A stretch of 64,000 nt of DNA from Gracilaria domingensis (GCA_022539475.1 VCMS01000104.1:1-64000), one strand, 5' to 3'; positions 31,849 through 42,524 are shown, counted from the first letter of the stretch. The notes: a model not told the origin generated them from the sequence alone. Program-made: numbers and translations.

Positions 31849-31856
31849 CTTATATG
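31849..31856 (-). promoter_or_regulatory. possible TATA element of the glutamate-receptor-like gene
   Basis: CATATAAG on the minus strand lies about 80 bp upstream of ATG 31769. The spacing resembles that of the TATA box of the STEAP-like gene. Weak consensus; position is the main support. Confidence 0.35.
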
Positions 31857-33120
31857 GGCACACTCGCTTATATGAAGAACTGATAAATAGATGTCGGGGG
31901 AAAGGGTCTAAAATGCGAGAGCGAGACAAAGAATTGCCGGCATTGCTAATTGGTCCCCATGAAGAAGGACGACACACTGCATCGAATCATACATTTAAAC
32001 CATTTGACTAGCTCAAAACCGATTAACTTTTGCTTGGACAAGCCTATCAACTGGAGGCTGATATGATATAACTACACGTACCTGTATCTCAAGGATATGC
32101 ACCGAATCCAACAAGACAAATTAGCCCCTTCAGGTCCACTTCATCGTAAGGTCCCCCTCTCCACCTGTAGTGGGAATGTTGATATCGAAACTACCACCTG
32201 TAAACGAAGCCAAAGATTGAGTACATGTATCAAAGGGGGCTACTTCCGGTACCAGAAGCTAGCCTTACTTCTGGCTAGCCTTACACTCTGTACCACACAA
32301 TCGTGCAACACAGTCTTCTCGTGAAGACACCAGCGTATGAACATCACGCACGTGAGGAATTTAGTAAAGGAGAGCTCGGACAGGAGCGTCGGAGGGGGGG
32401 GATTTAAAACAACTGATGCAGTTTAACAAAGTCATTGCGTCAGCAGGAGCCAATGACATTCACTCAATAGGACTTTTGTCGTCTGACTGTGATACTGCTT
32501 CCGAGTAGCAAGGGATTGCTGGCAAGTTGCCAGTGGCAACCAATGGCCTGGAGAACATGACTAGCTTGGCAGCAATACCCTGAACGTGTTGGAGACATGG
32601 GAGGCAACCGGGAATTTCAGCTGCAGTCTAAAAAGGTGGAGAAGGGCCCCGGCATCGGTCAGAATCATCGTCAAAGCCTGATACGTTGCAAATTACATCT
32701 GCAATATGAGTGTGAAGCTGTTAAGGTCAGCTCAGCCAGATGCTCGTTAACACGAGAGCAGACGGATGAAACAAAAGTCCGGGTCGTTTACCTGCAGACT
32801 GTATTGAGAAAACCTGGCTTCCGAAAAGTGCCCTACGCTTGTGAACCCTCTCCATAGCCTATGGACTCGATACCATGGTATCTACTAGATAGATACTATC
32901 TCTAGCTAGTAGACAGTATCCACATTGTACGCAGGACCCAGGACCCCGGGTCCGGTCCGTCTCAGACGGTCTCGGGGCAAGAGGCGAAAAAACGAAATGA
33001 AGAGGAGACGTGGCATGTATAAGAATTATGTCCTCCGAAATAAAGAAGAAGAATTATGTTCGAGACACTTTGGGACAGCCTGCTCTGCACCGGAAAACAT
33101 TTCTCAGATTTATTTAACCC

Positions 33121-33152
33121 TCTTCTTTTTCTTCTTTTTCTTCTTCTTCTTT
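33121..33152. repeat. TTC/TTTC-rich microsatellite
   Basis: Irregular run of ttctt units. On the minus strand it reads as an AAG/AAAAG tract preceded by ggcaaagaagaag, similar to LINE 3' tails in this window, but no LINE coding sequence adjoins it. Confidence 0.7.
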
Positions 33153-33384
33153 GCCAAGGGTATAAGGATAATGCGTACATTTGATTTCGATTCGAGTTCG
33201 AATTACATCTTTCCTGCAGCAGAATTTCCTCTCCACAGGAAAGCGTAAAATGTTTAGCCATCTTGCTTCAGAATAACACCGCCTGAGCCCTTTTCTTCCT
33301 GCCACTTATCATCATACTGTTTGTGGAACACTGCTGGAATATTTAACATCTAATGAAAAGAGACGTCGCCGCATTGAAAGTACG

Positions 33385-33437
33385 ACGAATTTCGACTGTA
33401 TACTCCCCATCATGGGGAGTATACAGTCGAAATTCGT
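33385..33437. repeat. 53-bp perfect palindrome, 26-bp arms, single-base centre
   Basis: Left arm acgaatttcgactgtatact + ccccat, one c, then the exact reverse complement with no mismatch. It would extrude as a very stable hairpin. Too short for a typical MITE, and no flanking duplication is clear. Confidence 0.9.
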
Positions 33438-34439
33438 AATGATTACTTGGTAGATACGTACTGCAGTTTTCTACGCATGGTATAAACGAATGTATGTATT
33501 TTCCTTCTGTAGATCGAGAAGCTTTCAGAGGCAATGGGAGATATTGGAGGAGATTTATAGCCGGTTTTGTTGGATCACTCTCCGAGTGGAATAAAATAAA
33601 TATTCAACTCAAATAGTCAACCCGGCTGTCAATGGTGAGTGCCGAAAAGTGGTTGATAACGTTGTGATCTTCTCCCCTAATAATGGCCTCCAGTGAGACC
33701 GTTCGGGTCCTATGCGCCGTTCTGACTGCCACCTCTCGATGTCGGTGCTGTTTAACGACACTGGAGAACCCGCTAGGGCCGTTAGCGCCCGCTTACCGCA
33801 GGAATCGAGGGCAGCTATTCTACACAATAAATACCGTCTTATGCTTGTGCCTCTACCGTCACTACGAAGGTATAATTTGTACCTTCGCTTTTGCAGGTCA
33901 CTCGCTACTCTTGGGAGCGCCATAGATAGAGCTTCTACTCGCACAATTCGATACCATCCGTCAAGTTGCCACGTTCGCAACAAATTTGCACAGCTAAAAA
34001 GTTACGGACGTGTACAAGTACAGCGTGGGTCCCAGGTTTGAAGTTCGAACCTCAAATCCTCGCATTCAAAAGCAGATACGTGGAGTAATCATTGTACAAT
34101 AGGCTGCAAGGACACCCGTGAGTTTGTCTTCGTAGTCTCTATGCATGTGCAGTTATTGACTTTGACTGACTCAAGAGTTCATAGGATAGGTTTTGCAAAG
34201 TATGTGGGGATATCTAACCTTTTTTCGAAACTTGGTAACGTTGCATGATACGCAACAACATCATGTGGCTTACCTTCACGTTGGAACGTGTCACTCGCGT
34301 CATACTCCAAAGCACTGCAACTAAGAGGAAACGAAATGTGATATTCTTTGGGAGACAGTCACCCACCCGTCTATAATATGTGATCCTACCGCTTCGGTCT
34401 CAACAATAATAAACTGCCTGCTGCCTCATCAGCCAGGAA

Positions 34440-34955
34440 AGACATGTCTCTCTCTCCTTTATAGTCATCTGCCCCCAATTACGAGGCGGAAGTAAGGCTA
34501 TTTCTATGTTCTAGAGGTAACCTTCTCTCCTAAAGAACGCCAAAAACTTTGGCGGCCATTGCTTCATCATTTCTATCATGCGTTTGTCTTTTTTTCTCTT
34601 GGGGCAGGTTTTTCATTCCTAAGTGATGCGTTAGTTATCGGGCATCGAAACAACACGTGATCGGCATCCTTCTTAACGTTTGTTCCGCAGTTGCATCGCA
34701 CAGGTTTATTTTCCACATACAATGCCAGTGGGTGTAAGGAACTCAGATGTCCTGTCGCAAACGGTGCCAAAAGCACCTCGGCTCTTCTTGCTTCATTTCA
34801 ATCTTTGATATCGCACATTTGGGCAATGGATTTGTTCCTCCTCTTAGTTCTAATTATGGACATAGCGTCAGCGTAATCCATTGGAACGTTCAGCTCCAGC
34901 TGTAGAGGGAGGCTAAGACCGGGCTTTGCGAGGCTGTCCGCGCGAAGACATGTCG
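34440..34955 (-). mobile_element. decayed LINE 3' remnant
   Basis: On the minus strand, pieces align with the RNase H and zinc-knuckle end of the 56.6-kb element: DSLAKPGLSLPLQ matching DNLAKSGLQLPL, then FATGHLSSLHPLALYV, then VRCNCGTNVKKDADHVLFRC. There is an in-frame stop in the middle and the C terminus has diverged. The 3' UTR shares the gggggcagatgactataaa block with the 4.5-kb remnant, so both belong to an older subfamily than the two copies with clear target-site duplications. Confidence 0.8.
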
Positions 34956-35137
34956 TTTTATGTATAATGTAAGATTCACTGTCATATCAGAACGTGGCGA
35001 TGAAGGAACTTACCAGGCCAAGAACAGCTCATCCGTGACCGTGTCAACTCTTTCTGGATTGTTTTTCTTATTTAATAGTGCCAACTTCAACGTTGTTTAT
35101 TCTTCCTCAGCTCTCAGTGCACGTAAATTCTTCCATC

Positions 35138-35782
35138 ATGTGTATCGAACAGTCGACAAATGAGCCTCAGTTGGCCCTTGATTGTTCACCGAAAAAGAGT
35201 GAAGATGCCAACGAAGTTTTTAATCCGACAGAGATCAAGTTGGAATGGGGAAAGACGATTACGCCTTACGAAATGAGCCATCACCCGATGACTTTTGGAG
35301 AGATGAAGAGGTTCTGGATACCTTCGTTCAAGTTTGACTTGCGCACAATGCTATCCATCGCGGCAAGTCTCTCGTACTTGCTGGCAATCGTATGCCTTTC
35401 GGCGATTTCATCAGTACGAGGGAAAGCGGCTGGCGGCGCAATATTCCTCGGTATTGCGTTCGTTCTCACTTATCTACTGGTTAATATTGCCATAAATCAA
35501 CGTGTTCGGACTGCAATATGTCGGTGTATGGCCAAACGCCGTATCGCGAAAGCGCTTTGGGAAGGAGCACAGGCAAGTGAGCAGATTTATTGCAAGGATG
35601 TGTTCCATACGGAGAAGTCGTTGTTTTACCATTTTGTGGTTTTTAGAGATGGGAGCGCGGAGATATGGGACGGGGATGAGGAGAAGGCGATGGAGGTGTC
35701 GAAATTTAGCTTGGGACCTCAGGTGAATCTGGATGCAAACAAGATTGCCAAAAGTACGTTGAATACCACTTCACCAGTTTGA
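35138..35782 (+). CDS. small two-pass membrane protein, unknown
   Basis: 214 residues from ATG 35138 (MCIEQSTNEP); the frame opens at 35078 but the first 20 residues are optional. The N-terminal 90 residues are polar. Two adjacent hydrophobic helices follow (MLSIAASLSYLLAIVCLSAI and GAIFLGIAFVLTYLLVNIAI), then a basic stretch (CRCMAKRRIAKALW) and a soluble C-terminal part of about 70 residues with HFVVFRDGSAEIWDGDEE. This two-helix-then-cytosolic-domain layout recalls bacterial-PH-type membrane proteins, but I cannot assign a family. No introns. Confidence 0.6.
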   Translation: MCIEQSTNEPQLALDCSPKKSEDANEVFNPTEIKLEWGKTITPYEMSHHPMTFGEMKRFWIPSFKFDLRTMLSIAASLSYLLAIVCLSAISSVRGKAAGGAIFLGIAFVLTYLLVNIAINQRVRTAICRCMAKRRIAKALWEGAQASEQIYCKDVFHTEKSLFYHFVVFRDGSAEIWDGDEEKAMEVSKFSLGPQVNLDANKIAKSTLNTTSPV

Positions 35783-36195
35783 CGGTGTGGTTACTTTTCT
35801 TTTCTGGTTCACTTTTGGATGATTTAATGACAATCTGCCTTTTGTTTTCGTATAAAGGCGAAGTGTCGAGGTGTTTGCGCGCAAGGAGCTGCTCACTCTT
35901 GATGTTGCTCCCTCTGAAGTTCGCATTTTGTTTCTGAGAGACGGTCTGTGGCACAGATGTATTGCTGAAGTTGCCTGGGTGTCCATTATCACTATGATAG
36001 TGTAGCGCTGTAGTCTAGAACGTGTACAACACGACACATTAGATTGTAATCATCAATACTTGTAAGCTGTGAACACCAATATCGGTACGTGTAGACAGAA
36101 GCACCCTAGACCCGCTGCGGTACTGTCTGCCAGCGCTAGGCTAGAGGACGACGACATTCTCAAGTTGATCACAGTACCGCTGTAGCCACTCATGG

Positions 36196-36209
36196 TAAGG
36201 ATATCCTTA
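36196..36209. repeat. TAAGGATATCCTTA palindrome, copy 1
   Basis: Exact 14-bp palindrome repeated at 36744-36757. A related string (taaggatataaggataacctta) occurs near 36.57 kb, so three similar elements lie within 560 bp. Confidence 0.7.
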
Positions 36210-36743
36210 ATAAGGATAGCATCATTCTGAGGAGCAGGTTGGAAGCGCTGAAGCGATAAGCGCATAGAGTTCCAACACAAAACTGCGTTGGTTATCGAGA
36301 AGGAGAGCTTTTGAGTACCGACGGTACTGTCAGGCACAAACGGTTTGAAATTAATGAACGCAATTCAAGCAAGTGGGTAGGGTCGATAGGTTTGTAGGTT
36401 CATACTGTATTGTGGGTGGAGCCCCCGGCAAAATCAGGCTTGGTTTGTGGGACAAAATGCTTACCGAGGTCGATATGTAGTATATTGTGAAGCGTGTGAG
36501 CATGTATGATCCACAGATGATATCTGGATTGGTGCAGTGCTACAAACAAACCAGTCTGTAAAGCGGAATGTAAGGATATAAGGATAACCTTAGCGGATGC
36601 TGATGAGGCGAAGTGACGTTGCTCAGGATGATCGGTGCGGCTCAAAAGGAAATCGGCTCATAGAGACGCTACGCAACGCATTCATGGTTCGGACTGGGAC
36701 GGCAGGCTACCGTTGCGCTAGCTGCTGCGGTTGTAAGAGGGCT

Positions 36744-36757
36744 TAAGGATATCCTTA
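36744..36757. repeat. TAAGGATATCCTTA palindrome, copy 2
   Basis: Second exact copy of the 14-bp palindrome at 36196-36209. The flanks differ, so this is not part of a longer direct repeat. Confidence 0.7.
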
Positions 36758-37450
36758 TAGCCCCTGGGTAGTGTACGGCGACGTGTAGTGAGGTGGAGTT
36801 TGAAGAGCCAGAAGTTGCCTGGCTGCGGTCAAAAGCCATTTGTTGTAAAAGCGAGGCCAAGTCAGACAGGCGCGGCTGTGTTACAGGTAACCCTTACCTT
36901 TGGTACCTCCCTGTAAGGGTAGCGCTCTATCCCTAGTAGCTACAGGAATATGCCGCGTGACAAGGATTAACGGTGCACAAGTGTCTCGAAAGCGCGTGCA
37001 TCCAAGCCGCCGCGCACAGAGGCCCGCGGCGCGTGGAGAGAGTGATTGCGCGCCGGATGTTTTCGCGCGACGGCGGTGACGTCATGGATGAAGCGTAGCC
37101 CGGCGCGGGGGTATTGACGATTCATCCGCACGGCTGGCAGACGACTTGCGCGGGCGAGACGAGACGAGTTGGTCTGCGTTCACAACAAGATGCGCGTATC
37201 TCTCTGCTCCAGAACTACGTTATCTAGCGAGCCAATGGCGCTATGAACGCTCTGCCAGTCGCTGCGCTGGCTGGCTGGCAGAGAGTTCTGTCAGCAGCAA
37301 AGCTGGACAAATCTTGCCATTAAAAGTTTTAATAAAGCGCGAGGCACGTGCGTGGCGCGGTCCTACCGCGCCATCCTACCGCGCCACTGCTTGCACGACC
37401 AGACCCTGCCACGATGAAGGTGTAATGTTGTCAAGTCGCGTTTCCCTCGG

Positions 37451-37473
37451 CCGCCGCCGCCGCCGCCGCCGCC
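37451..37473. repeat. GCC microsatellite
   Basis: Seven or so perfect ccg units in the GC-rich 5' region of the glycosyltransferase gene. Confidence 0.8.
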
Positions 37474-37911
37474 CTTGGCCATCACGACCGATGGATCAGC
37501 ACCGCCACCTGGTCGGCCGTTGCCAGCCGGCTCGAGACGCGCCGGTCGCGCGGCTGTGGCCGCCGTGTGGACGCGTGCATCGTGTGAACGCGCGCGCGTG
37601 GCGCGCCCCACCGTGGGTGCAGAACTCGCCGTTCAAAACGGCTCGTTTTGTTACGTTGAAGCGTGTCACACGCGTCACGCACGCGTGCGCCGCCCGTGTG
37701 TATTTGGAGCATTCCCTCACTCAACTTGGCGTTGCGCTGTGCACCACGGCACGTCCACCCACTCATTATTTCCCCGACGCGCTTGTTGCTAGCCGACAGA
37801 AGCGGGGGAAGAGACTCGTCTAAAAGCGCTGCAAACCCTTTAAAGCCCCCGCTGTTTCGCGTCCCGCCCGCCCGCGTCCGTCGTCGCTCCCGTCGCCTTC
37901 GTCGCGGGGCC

Positions 37912-40167
37912 ATGAAGTCGCAACAGCGGCCTGCGCCCGTGTGCAAGTTCCTGCCCGCGCCGACGTCCAAGAAGTCTTCCCGTCGCGCCAACAGACGCTC
38001 ATTTTCCACCCCGCTTCCCCTCAACCATTCGCCGCAACCCCCTGCGTCGCACCCCACTTCCTCTGCCTCACTTCTTTCCACGCTCACCAACTTTGCGTCG
38101 CAAGCGCGTCCGCCAACCCCCACCCTGTTTTCCAAGTCCGGCTTGAAGCTTTCTCGTTCTTTTCGTCATGTGCTTCGTCGAGCGTCTTACGTGCACATCT
38201 TCGCCTTTCCGCTTGTGCTCTTGTTCGTCTTGGAGATGCCCTGGGCCTTTCATTCTTCCTTTGAACCAGCACCGGTTCTCAATCGCTCGCTCATGCGAGA
38301 CATCTTCCATCGACACTTGACTCCTTCTAACTCCACCTTTACGGAGCCGCAATCTATTCGAGACGGCATTTCTATCGTCGCCTGTTGCATGAATCGACAT
38401 CACACGCTGGAACACGTGCTTTCACGATGGCGAGAAGTGCGTCACGTCTCGCAGATTGTCATTGTTGACTGGTCGTCTCACCCGCCCTTGTTAGACTCTG
38501 TGCGCGATCACATGCAGCAGGATCCTCGTATTCGACTGCTGCGCGTTGAGTCCGAGAACAACTGGGTCTTATCAAGGGCGTACAACCTGGCAATGCGTGC
38601 CGCATCGTATCGAACTTTGCTCCGTACTGACTGCGATTATGCAATTGGCAAAGACTTTGTAGACGCACATCCCATCAATGGCTCCGTGTTCTATGCCGGC
38701 AACTATGCGGCTGCGAGAGATGAGAATGAGATTCATCTCAACGGCGCTGTCTACATCAATCGAGATGACGTGCTCGGAATTGGCGGTTATGACGAGCGCA
38801 TTCAGACTTATGGCTGGGATGACGAGGACCTGTATTCGCGCTTGAGCGACGCCGGCTATCGAAAGCTCAACATCAGCTACGATCACATTTCTCACGTGGC
38901 ACACCCGGACAAGGAACGCGCGCAGAAGGATGTGAGATTTGTTCAAGTCGAAATCGATCTCAATTCTCTTCTTCTCAAGCAACTGCCCAAGTGGAACTCC
39001 ACTGCGCTGGACCATTTTAAACATCAGTGGGCCGTCACGAGCAGTCCGTCTGACCAGTACACAGTGCTACACGCCGTGTCGCGACCGCGCCCTCTGAAGG
39101 ATCTTGTATCCTCGGAGCGCATGGATGACGCGTGGAACACGGCGCTGGGGCAACGTCTTGCGAATGACTATAATATACCGTGGGATATAATGGTCACCAT
39201 GTCACCGTCTGAGAAACGATTGTTACTGACGAAACTGAATGCTCGAATGCTTCACCGCGATTCTTCACGACCTGCGCGCGTGTTGTTTGCGCACGTGATG
39301 CACGGGCTGGGTAATCGACTGCGCGCTTTGGGAAGTGCCATGTCGTTTGCGAATGCCACTGACAGGGAGTTGGTGCTGATCTGGGAGACCGATGCGCACA
39401 TTGCGGCATCGTTTTCAGACTTGTTCGAGCACGACGATATAGTTGTAATGACGCGTTTCCAACCAAAATGGCCGTTCAAAGGTTATGAAGATTATGACAA
39501 GTCGTGGCGGATGCTGGACAAGTACAACTACATGGAGATGGAGGGCAATGGGGCGGTGAAGGGACAGTTTATCGTGGATCGTCCCGAGCAACATATGTAC
39601 TTTAAGAGCGCGTATATCATGGAGGCCGACTCCAGATTAACGGACTGGAACAAGGATAACGACATGCTGCGCTCGCTGAGACCGGTGAAGGAGGTGCGTG
39701 ACCTTGTGGAGCAGTTTGAATCAAGAGGACTGGACTCTATGGTAGGCATTCATATTCGCGACCGCACGCTGGACCGCGACATCAAGGACGTGAAATTCGA
39801 CGCCGAGTACGGATCAGCCGCGTCCAAGGAGATGGAACATTGGCGACGTAAAAGCTCTCACAAGACGTTTATCGCGGAGATGCATCGATTAATCAAGCAG
39901 GACTCTTCCACGCGGTTCTTTGTGGCGACGGATACGGTGCAGGTGCTGGATACGCTGCGAAAGGAGTTTGGGTCCAAGGTGGTGTCGATGCAGCGCGATT
40001 GCGACGGACGGGACGGGCGGTGCGTGAGGTATGCGCTGGTGGACATGCTGTGTCTGGCGAGGGCGCGGGAGCTGGTGGGCTCCAACTGGAGCTCGTTCAC
40101 GGAGGCGGCGTCGAGGTTGGGGGGGAAGAAGGCGCGGCTGGCGGGCGTGGACTTTGCCAAGGAATGA
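37912..40167 (+). CDS. Golgi-type protein fusing a GT-A galactosyltransferase-like and a fucosyltransferase-like domain
   Basis: 751 residues from ATG 37912 (MKSQQRPAP); the frame stays open upstream in GC-rich sequence. A basic Ser/Pro-rich N terminus and one helix (YVHIFAFPLVLLFVLEMPW, 93-112) give a type II Golgi topology. The first catalytic domain starts at ISIVACCMNRHH, has a D-x-D-like TDCDY (239-243) and GGYDERIQTYGWDDEDLYSR (291-310), the GGxD...GWGxED signature of GT7 galactosyltransferase C-terminal and chondroitin-polymerase-type domains. The second, from about residue 450, reads HVMHGLGNRLRALGSAMSFA, with GIHIRDRTLDRD near 610 and a C-terminal VGSNWSSFTEAA. This resembles NodZ/O-fucosyltransferase GT-B enzymes, where a H-x-R motif binds GDP-fucose. 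Inference: it builds branched extracellular polysaccharide or glycoprotein glycans. No introns. Confidence 0.8.
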   Translation: MKSQQRPAPVCKFLPAPTSKKSSRRANRRSFSTPLPLNHSPQPPASHPTSSASLLSTLTNFASQARPPTPTLFSKSGLKLSRSFRHVLRRASYVHIFAFPLVLLFVLEMPWAFHSSFEPAPVLNRSLMRDIFHRHLTPSNSTFTEPQSIRDGISIVACCMNRHHTLEHVLSRWREVRHVSQIVIVDWSSHPPLLDSVRDHMQQDPRIRLLRVESENNWVLSRAYNLAMRAASYRTLLRTDCDYAIGKDFVDAHPINGSVFYAGNYAAARDENEIHLNGAVYINRDDVLGIGGYDERIQTYGWDDEDLYSRLSDAGYRKLNISYDHISHVAHPDKERAQKDVRFVQVEIDLNSLLLKQLPKWNSTALDHFKHQWAVTSSPSDQYTVLHAVSRPRPLKDLVSSERMDDAWNTALGQRLANDYNIPWDIMVTMSPSEKRLLLTKLNARMLHRDSSRPARVLFAHVMHGLGNRLRALGSAMSFANATDRELVLIWETDAHIAASFSDLFEHDDIVVMTRFQPKWPFKGYEDYDKSWRMLDKYNYMEMEGNGAVKGQFIVDRPEQHMYFKSAYIMEADSRLTDWNKDNDMLRSLRPVKEVRDLVEQFESRGLDSMVGIHIRDRTLDRDIKDVKFDAEYGSAASKEMEHWRRKSSHKTFIAEMHRLIKQDSSTRFFVATDTVQVLDTLRKEFGSKVVSMQRDCDGRDGRCVRYALVDMLCLARARELVGSNWSSFTEAASRLGGKKARLAGVDFAKE

Positions 40168-41323
40168 TGTGGATGCGAGCAGAATTTTTGTTTTTCAGGT
40201 TTTAGAGAATAGAGCGTGCGAAGGTTGCAATCTGCGTTGGTGTACACGTATTGTGTGTTGTGCGCTCTGTGCGCGCGTTGCGCGCTGTAGGCGCTGTGAG
40301 CGCTGTTCTCGCTGTGGGACTGACAGTGGGGTTTGGGGTTTGATGCGATGCTATTTAAACCATGCTGGTTTGCGCAGAGATGGATCGGCGCGCTGCGGTC
40401 CACCGCAGGTATCATCATATCATGATGATATGATAGATATCGGCGGTATCGTATCGCCAAAGTGGTGCTGATGAGTAAAGGCGCGCGCGTGTGGCTGAGC
40501 TCATCAACGGGCGTGCACGGCCGTGCGTGCGCGTCGTTGCTCGCCACACGTAGATCGACGATAGAGAAGGCGGACGACAACAGGTAGATAGATATGTGGT
40601 GAATGGCGCGCATACGTATCACGCCGTGACGTGAACCAAGACGGCACTGCTTTGACGGCCCTACGCTGCGCGCCTTAAACGGCTGCGTTGCTCGCGAACA
40701 GCATCACGCGGTGATGGCGGCGTCGCGCGGAAGGATTTAGGGCGGTACAGCTTTAATGACAGCGCGCCACGCTCGCGGCGGCGCGCGTCGACACCTTCCA
40801 CCGCGCGGCGCGGTTTCCGCGCGGAGAGCGTCCCCAGGAGGTACGGCACGGACGCCCGCGCTGCTCGGTTTCATTAAAGGTACGCGGCAGCGCGCACGCG
40901 GATTACAGCACGCCGGTTTCCTTCGCGGGCGCCTAAAGCCACAACGTAGATACAGGCGGCAATAAAGCGGCGCGCGCGCGTTTTCGCGCGTGCTGCGCGC
41001 TGCGAACGAAGCAAAGCATACAAGTCGCAGCGCACGCCCGAATAATTGTTGCCACAGTTTTATTAGCCATCAAGCAAGAAAAAGCAACCGCGGCGGGCGC
41101 AGGGCGTTGCACGGCGCGCGTGAAACAAGCGCCGGAATTTCAGCTTGTTCAAGTTGCCGCCGCCAACAGCCGCGGCCCGCGGCCCGCGGCCCCCCCCCTC
41201 CCCCGCCCGCGCATCCCTCACCCGAAACAAAAAGAAGCGCGTGCCCGAAAGACGCCGCCGCGCCATACACCGTGCCACGTAGCACGGCGCGCCGCCGCGC
41301 GCGCGCCGATGCGCCGCGCCGCC
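40168..41323. other. GC-rich intergenic region
   Basis: Between the stop of the glycosyltransferase gene and the stop of the zinc-finger gene. No coding signal beyond GC-driven open frames. It contains the 21-bp palindrome at 40.41 kb. Confidence 0.5.
40414..40434. repeat. perfect palindrome, 10-bp arms, single-base centre
   Basis: atcatatcat, then g, then atgatatgat. An AT-rich patch in otherwise GC-rich sequence. Confidence 0.75.
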
Positions 41324-42358
41324 TCACGGCGATGCATCCAACGCGCGCGCGCGCGCGTCGCGCGCCGCGCCGCTGGCTGTCAGAGTGTGCAGGCGGGCGG
41401 CGCCGAGATTGGAGCTGTGCTCCGCGCCCACGGCCACGGGGCTGGTGGGCAGCGAGCACAGCGCCGCCACCGAGCAGTCCGTGGTGGCGGCCAGCAGCTC
41501 GCCGCCCTCGTCCGCCGCGCCGCACGGCAGCCGCGCCGGCGCGCTCAGCGTGTCCTGCGCGCCCAGGTGCGCCGCCATCAGCTGCGGCGCCGGCCGCGAC
41601 GGCGCAGACGCGTGCCGCGAGTGCACCCTGATGTGCACGTTCAGGTTGGATCGCTGCCCAAAACGCTTGTGGCACACGCCGCACTGCAGCGGGCGCTGCT
41701 TGAAGTGCACCGTCTGTCGGTGAATGGTGAGCGGCCTCTTGCCGCCAAAGCACTTGTTGCACATGTCGCACTTGAACGGCCTTCGTTTCAGGTGCACTGT
41801 GCTCATGTGGATGTTCATGTTGTCCTTTCGCCCAAACCCTTTGCCGCAGAAGGTGCACACGAACGGCCGAACTTTGAGATGCACGGCGGTGATGTGCCGC
41901 TCGAGGCTGCCTTTTTGGCCAAAGTGCAGCGAGCAGTGCGAGCACGAGAACGGTCGCGCGTTGTGGTGCGTGCGAGACACATGGCGGTTGTGCGATGAGA
42001 TGCCGCTGAACGTCTTTCCGCACAGCGAGCAGGTGACGCGGGAAGATTGTTGTGATTGCTGTGCTTGCTTTTGTTGTTGCGATTGTACTTGATGTGCTTG
42101 TTGTTGTTGCAGCTGCTGCTGCAATTGCTGCGGCAGCGCCACCGCCGGCGGCGTGTGCGCAGCAAAGGAAGGGAGCGCGTGCGGGAACGACGATAGCGAC
42201 AGATTGGGCGCGGAGCGATGCGGCGACGGCAGCGAATCCAGAGAAGTGGAAGTAGACAACGAATGCGGGGGAAGAGGTAGCAAAGGCGGCAACGAGGGCG
42301 CCGATACGCTGGCAAGTAGCGGTGATTCATCCCGACAAACAAGCTGCGTAATATCCAT
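41324..42358 (-). CDS. C2H2 zinc-finger protein, five fingers
   Basis: 344 residues from ATG 42358 (MDITQLVCRD). The N-terminal 105 residues are Ser/Pro/Leu-rich and end in a Gln-rich run (QQLQQQLQQQQ), typical of transcriptional activation regions. Five C2H2 fingers follow in tandem: CSLCGKTFSG, CSHCSLHFGQ, CTFCGKGFGR, CDMCNKCFGG and CGVCHKRFGQ. Each has two His, and linkers of the form HxKxRPF resemble but do not equal the classical TGEKP. The C terminus is Ala/Ser-rich and low complexity. Expected role: sequence-specific DNA binding in the nucleus. No introns. The gene is divergent from the GC-rich frames and the amino acid permease to its right. Confidence 0.88.
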   Translation of the reverse strand: MDITQLVCRDESPLLASVSAPSLPPLLPLPPHSLSTSTSLDSLPSPHRSAPNLSLSSFPHALPSFAAHTPPAVALPQQLQQQLQQQQAHQVQSQQQKQAQQSQQSSRVTCSLCGKTFSGISSHNRHVSRTHHNARPFSCSHCSLHFGQKGSLERHITAVHLKVRPFVCTFCGKGFGRKDNMNIHMSTVHLKRRPFKCDMCNKCFGGKRPLTIHRQTVHFKQRPLQCGVCHKRFGQRSNLNVHIRVHSRHASAPSRPAPQLMAAHLGAQDTLSAPARLPCGAADEGGELLAATTDCSVAALCSLPTSPVAVGAEHSSNLGAARLHTLTASGAARDARARALDASP

Positions 42359-42487
42359 GACGCGCGGGGGGGAAGGATGGCGCGGGGGGACGAAGGGCGG
42401 AAGGGGGGCGGGAGGGAGGGAGGCGACGAGGGGGTTTGGGAATGGGAGCGGTTTTTAACTGACGGTAGCAGCGAACAGCCGCGCGGC

Positions 42488-42502
42488 GGGGGGGGGGGGG
42501 GG
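42488..42502. repeat. 15-base G homopolymer
   Basis: Uninterrupted G run upstream of the zinc-finger gene start (which is on the other strand). Prone to length error in sequencing. Confidence 0.8.
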
Positions 42503-42524
42503 ATTGTGATGGCGGTGGTGGGCA

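Larger units (their letters stand above)
31857..34539. other. gene-poor spacer
   Basis: No gene recognised. It contains a TTC-rich tract (33121-33152), clustered partial palindromes around 32870-32925, the 53-bp palindrome at 33.4 kb, and LINE 3' sequence at its right end. Confidence 0.5.
35783..37911. other. spacer with palindromic motifs, then GC-rich promoter region
   Basis: The left part has no coding signal and holds repeated TAAGGATATCCTTA palindromes (36196-36209, 36744-36757) and related strings. From about 36.95 kb the base composition becomes strongly GC-rich with a GCC microsatellite (37451-37473), presumably the 5' region of the glycosyltransferase gene. Long overlapping frames there result from few stop codons. 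Confidence 0.5.

Noticed and set aside
37146-37823. Open frame of 225 codons upstream of the glycosyltransferase.
   Set aside because: Arg/Ala/Thr-rich with no domain, in hyper-GC sequence with competing frames; probably leader or promoter.
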